A stretch of 15,289 bases of DNA from Chryseobacterium gleum (GTDB taxonomy: Bacteria; Bacteroidota; Bacteroidia; Flavobacteriales_D; Crocinitomicaceae). The notes below the pieces were generated by a model that saw only the letters and a program-made list of their open reading frames with translations, was not told the origin of the DNA and did not search any database. Position numbers and translations under genes: made by a program. This document shows positions 13,571 to 15,289 of the stretch, in pieces. The stretch lies in assembly GCA_945877045.1 (NCBI GenBank), contig CAMCQW010000015.1:1-15289 (forward strand), given 5' to 3'. Numbering within the stretch: the first letter of the stretch is position 1; each line of letters begins with the position of its first letter.

Positions 13571-15289
13571 TTAAAATTTAAAACTTACTCCAAAACTAGG
13601 TAACAGTGGGAATTGATAAATTTCTTTTGAACTGATTCTATTCACGTAAAAAATATTTTTTCTATTGTAAACGTTCGTAACGCTTCCAATTAGTTCCAAT
13701 ACATTTTTATTTTTGAAAACAATGTGCTTTTTCAAGGTAATGTCTAAGCGATGATAATAAGGTAATCGTTGGCTATTAAAGGCACCTAAAATCGTAGAAA
13801 CCGTAGAAGGATTGTTGGTCACATAATCGGTAGTTACACCACCAGAGAAATTTTCAGCTTGGTAGTATCCAGCAGTTGGTGTAAAGGGTAAGCCTGAACC
13901 TAGGTTCCAGCGCATATTTAATTCCAAATCTTTCTTCTTTCCAAATGAATAAGAACCTACCAAATTCACGTTGTGTCTACGGTCAAATACGGGCGCATAT
14001 TGCGAAAATCCATCCCAACGCGTTGACTTACCCAATGAATAAACTGCCCATAGAAATAAGCGGTCTTTGCTGTATTTGATTAAAAAATCAAGCCCATATG
14101 ACTGACCTGATTCAATGACAAAATCTTTTTTAAATACGTCGTCAATCTGCTCAAACTGCGCGATATCTTCGTATAATTTGTTTGGATTTATATTGCTTAA
14201 TTGAGAGAAATATTTGTAATATCCTTCTACATTAATACTTAAATTATTTCCAAGATCATATTCAGTTCCGATAATTGCGTGCCAAGCATATTGCAAGCCA
14301 TTATTAACTTTATTCACTTGTTGAAATTCATTGATGAAATTACTCTGAACGTTGGTAGGGGCAGACAGTAAGCCATTAAATAAGTTTACGACATCTTTGT
14401 CCGATGATGCTGAGGTAAAGTTTTGAGAATACCTTCCTCCAGAAAATTTGAATCGTAGCTTTTCAGTAGCATTATACTTGAGTCCTAATCTAGGTTCGGG
14501 AGAAATGGTTCCCAACGAAGTATAGGCTTGCACTCTAAATCCTGCTTGGAATACCCAACGTAAACCAACATGTCGGTAATTAAAATACCCACCAATTTCC
14601 GTTGTAAAATTAGTAGCTTCAATTTTTCGTTGTACCTCATTGTAAGTAACAAATTCGGTATTAAAACCATTTAAATTAAATCCATAATTCATTTCGCTTT
14701 CGTTCTTAAGGAAATAACTAAAATCAAATCCAAGATCAAATCCACCTATTTTTGAAAAACGAGGTTCAACGCCAGATTCAGAAAACGTTGTTTGGAAATT
14801 ACTTCCATTAACGTGGCCGCGAATAAATACGGGTGAGCCACTCGGAATCAAAAGAAAATTTAATCCGCCACCAGAAGCTTCCCAATTTAAATCGGCCACT
14901 GAATAATTTACACTGTCTTGGTTGTGGAAGCCAAAGACACTCACTTTCGAACCACCATCGCCTGTGAAGGTAACCTTGCCGTATAAGTCTGTAAAATTGA
15001 ATGGTAATCCATTTCCTTCATTGATATTTGGATAAAGGGCTTTCGAGGTGTAATCCAGTAAACTGTGTTTAGCGGAAAAGATATAAGATCCAGCTGCTGG
15101 TTTGTCATTTTTAATTTTTCCAATCGGCCCTTCAAGGACCAACTTTGCCAAAAAAGGAGAGGTTGATAACTTCCCACCAAATTCTTTGCGGTTGCCATCT
15201 CTGTAGGTGATGTCCATGACAGAAGAAATACGTCCGCCATATTTTGATTCAAATCCACCGGTATAAATATCCACATTTTTAACAAGTTC
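13571..15289 (-). CDS. TonB-dependent receptor, C-terminal part (start outside window)
   Basis: This is the outer-membrane beta-barrel part of a TonB-dependent transporter. The frame remains open to the window end (ELVKNV precedes the first internal Met-like codon), so the signal peptide, any carboxypeptidase-regulatory domain and most of the plug lie outside. The visible start VDIYTGGFESKYGGRISSVMDI is the classic end of the plug domain. About 550 residues of alternating aromatic and polar beta strands follow, such as LRFKFSGGRYSQNF, LSINVEGYYKYFSQL and YGLDFLIKYSKDRLFLWAVYSLG. The protein ends in FGVSFKF, a terminal Phe suited to BAM-mediated insertion. The barrel is consistent with the SusC-unrelated receptor type common in Bacteroidota. 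There is no SusD next to it, and the substrate is unknown. The stop is 2 nt before the DUF1015 start. Confidence 0.93.
   Translation of the reverse strand, partial: ELVKNVDIYTGGFESKYGGRISSVMDITYRDGNRKEFGGKLSTSPFLAKLVLEGPIGKIKNDKPAAGSYIFSAKHSLLDYTSKALYPNINEGNGLPFNFTDLYGKVTFTGDGGSKVSVFGFHNQDSVNYSVADLNWEASGGGLNFLLIPSGSPVFIRGHVNGSNFQTTFSESGVEPRFSKIGGFDLGFDFSYFLKNESEMNYGFNLNGFNTEFVTYNEVQRKIEATNFTTEIGGYFNYRHVGLRWVFQAGFRVQAYTSLGTISPEPRLGLKYNATEKLRFKFSGGRYSQNFTSASSDKDVVNLFNGLLSAPTNVQSNFINEFQQVNKVNNGLQYAWHAIIGTEYDLGNNLSINVEGYYKYFSQLSNINPNKLYEDIAQFEQIDDVFKKDFVIESGQSYGLDFLIKYSKDRLFLWAVYSLGKSTRWDGFSQYAPVFDRRHNVNLVGSYSFGKKKDLELNMRWNLGSGLPFTPTAGYYQAENFSGGVTTDYVTNNPSTVSTILGAFNSQRLPYYHRLDITLKKHIVFKNKNVLELIGSVTNVYNRKNIFYVNRISSKEIYQFPLLPSFGVSFKF

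Overview
The window looks like an ordinary chromosomal segment of a member of the Bacteroidota, probably a flavobacterium-like lineage (Flavobacteriales, perhaps near Crocinitomicaceae/Cryomorphaceae). The case rests on a T9SS type B (gliding-motility-associated) sorting domain, a TonB-dependent receptor, the Bacteroidota-typical families DUF4494 and DUF1543, AT-rich gaps, a lack of usable Shine-Dalgarno sites, and promoter-like elements of the Bacteroidota type (TTG or TTTG, about 17-23 nt, then TAnnTTTG). The genus assignment is inference. No tRNA, rRNA, CRISPR array, insertion sequence, integrase or phage gene was seen.

Layout. (1) Positions 3-844, plus strand: the 3' part of meaB (GTPase chaperone of B12-dependent methylmalonyl-CoA mutase), overlapping a small S4-domain RNA-binding protein by 4 nt. 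(2) Positions 923-7877, minus strand: seven tightly packed genes. In transcription order they are trmB, an alpha/beta hydrolase, an extended SDR, a CPBP-type membrane protein, a Gre-factor-like protein, a large secreted T9SS-sorted protein and a DUF1543 protein. A hairpin followed by a U-tract ends this run at 856-926, and a probable internal promoter lies just before the secreted-protein gene. (3) Positions 7966-9076, plus strand: an unrecognised 188-residue protein divergent from trmB, then cytidine deaminase. (4) Positions 9113-11671, plus strand: a good Bacteroidota promoter, then DUF4494, pdxH and an M16 zinc peptidase, with overlapping ends. (5) Positions 11680-15289, minus strand: a TonB-dependent receptor (5' end outside the window), DUF1015 and a YggS/PLPBP protein, converging on the M16 gene with a hairpin across both stop codons.

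How the genes fit together. Most are housekeeping or metabolic: tRNA m7G46 methylation, pyrimidine salvage, PLP synthesis (pdxH) and PLP homeostasis (yggS), and propionyl/methylmalonyl-CoA metabolism (meaB). The cell envelope is represented by the T9SS cargo protein, the TonB-dependent receptor and the CPBP membrane protein. I see no clear new multi-gene defence or mobile system. The points most worth a second look are single proteins: a DUF1015 protein with a ParB/serine-kinase-like DGHHR motif, the unknown protein divergent from trmB, a CPBP protein with altered motif residues, two small families (DUF1543, DUF4494) whose proteins appear to be internal duplications, and the secreted protein with four repeats of about 69 residues.
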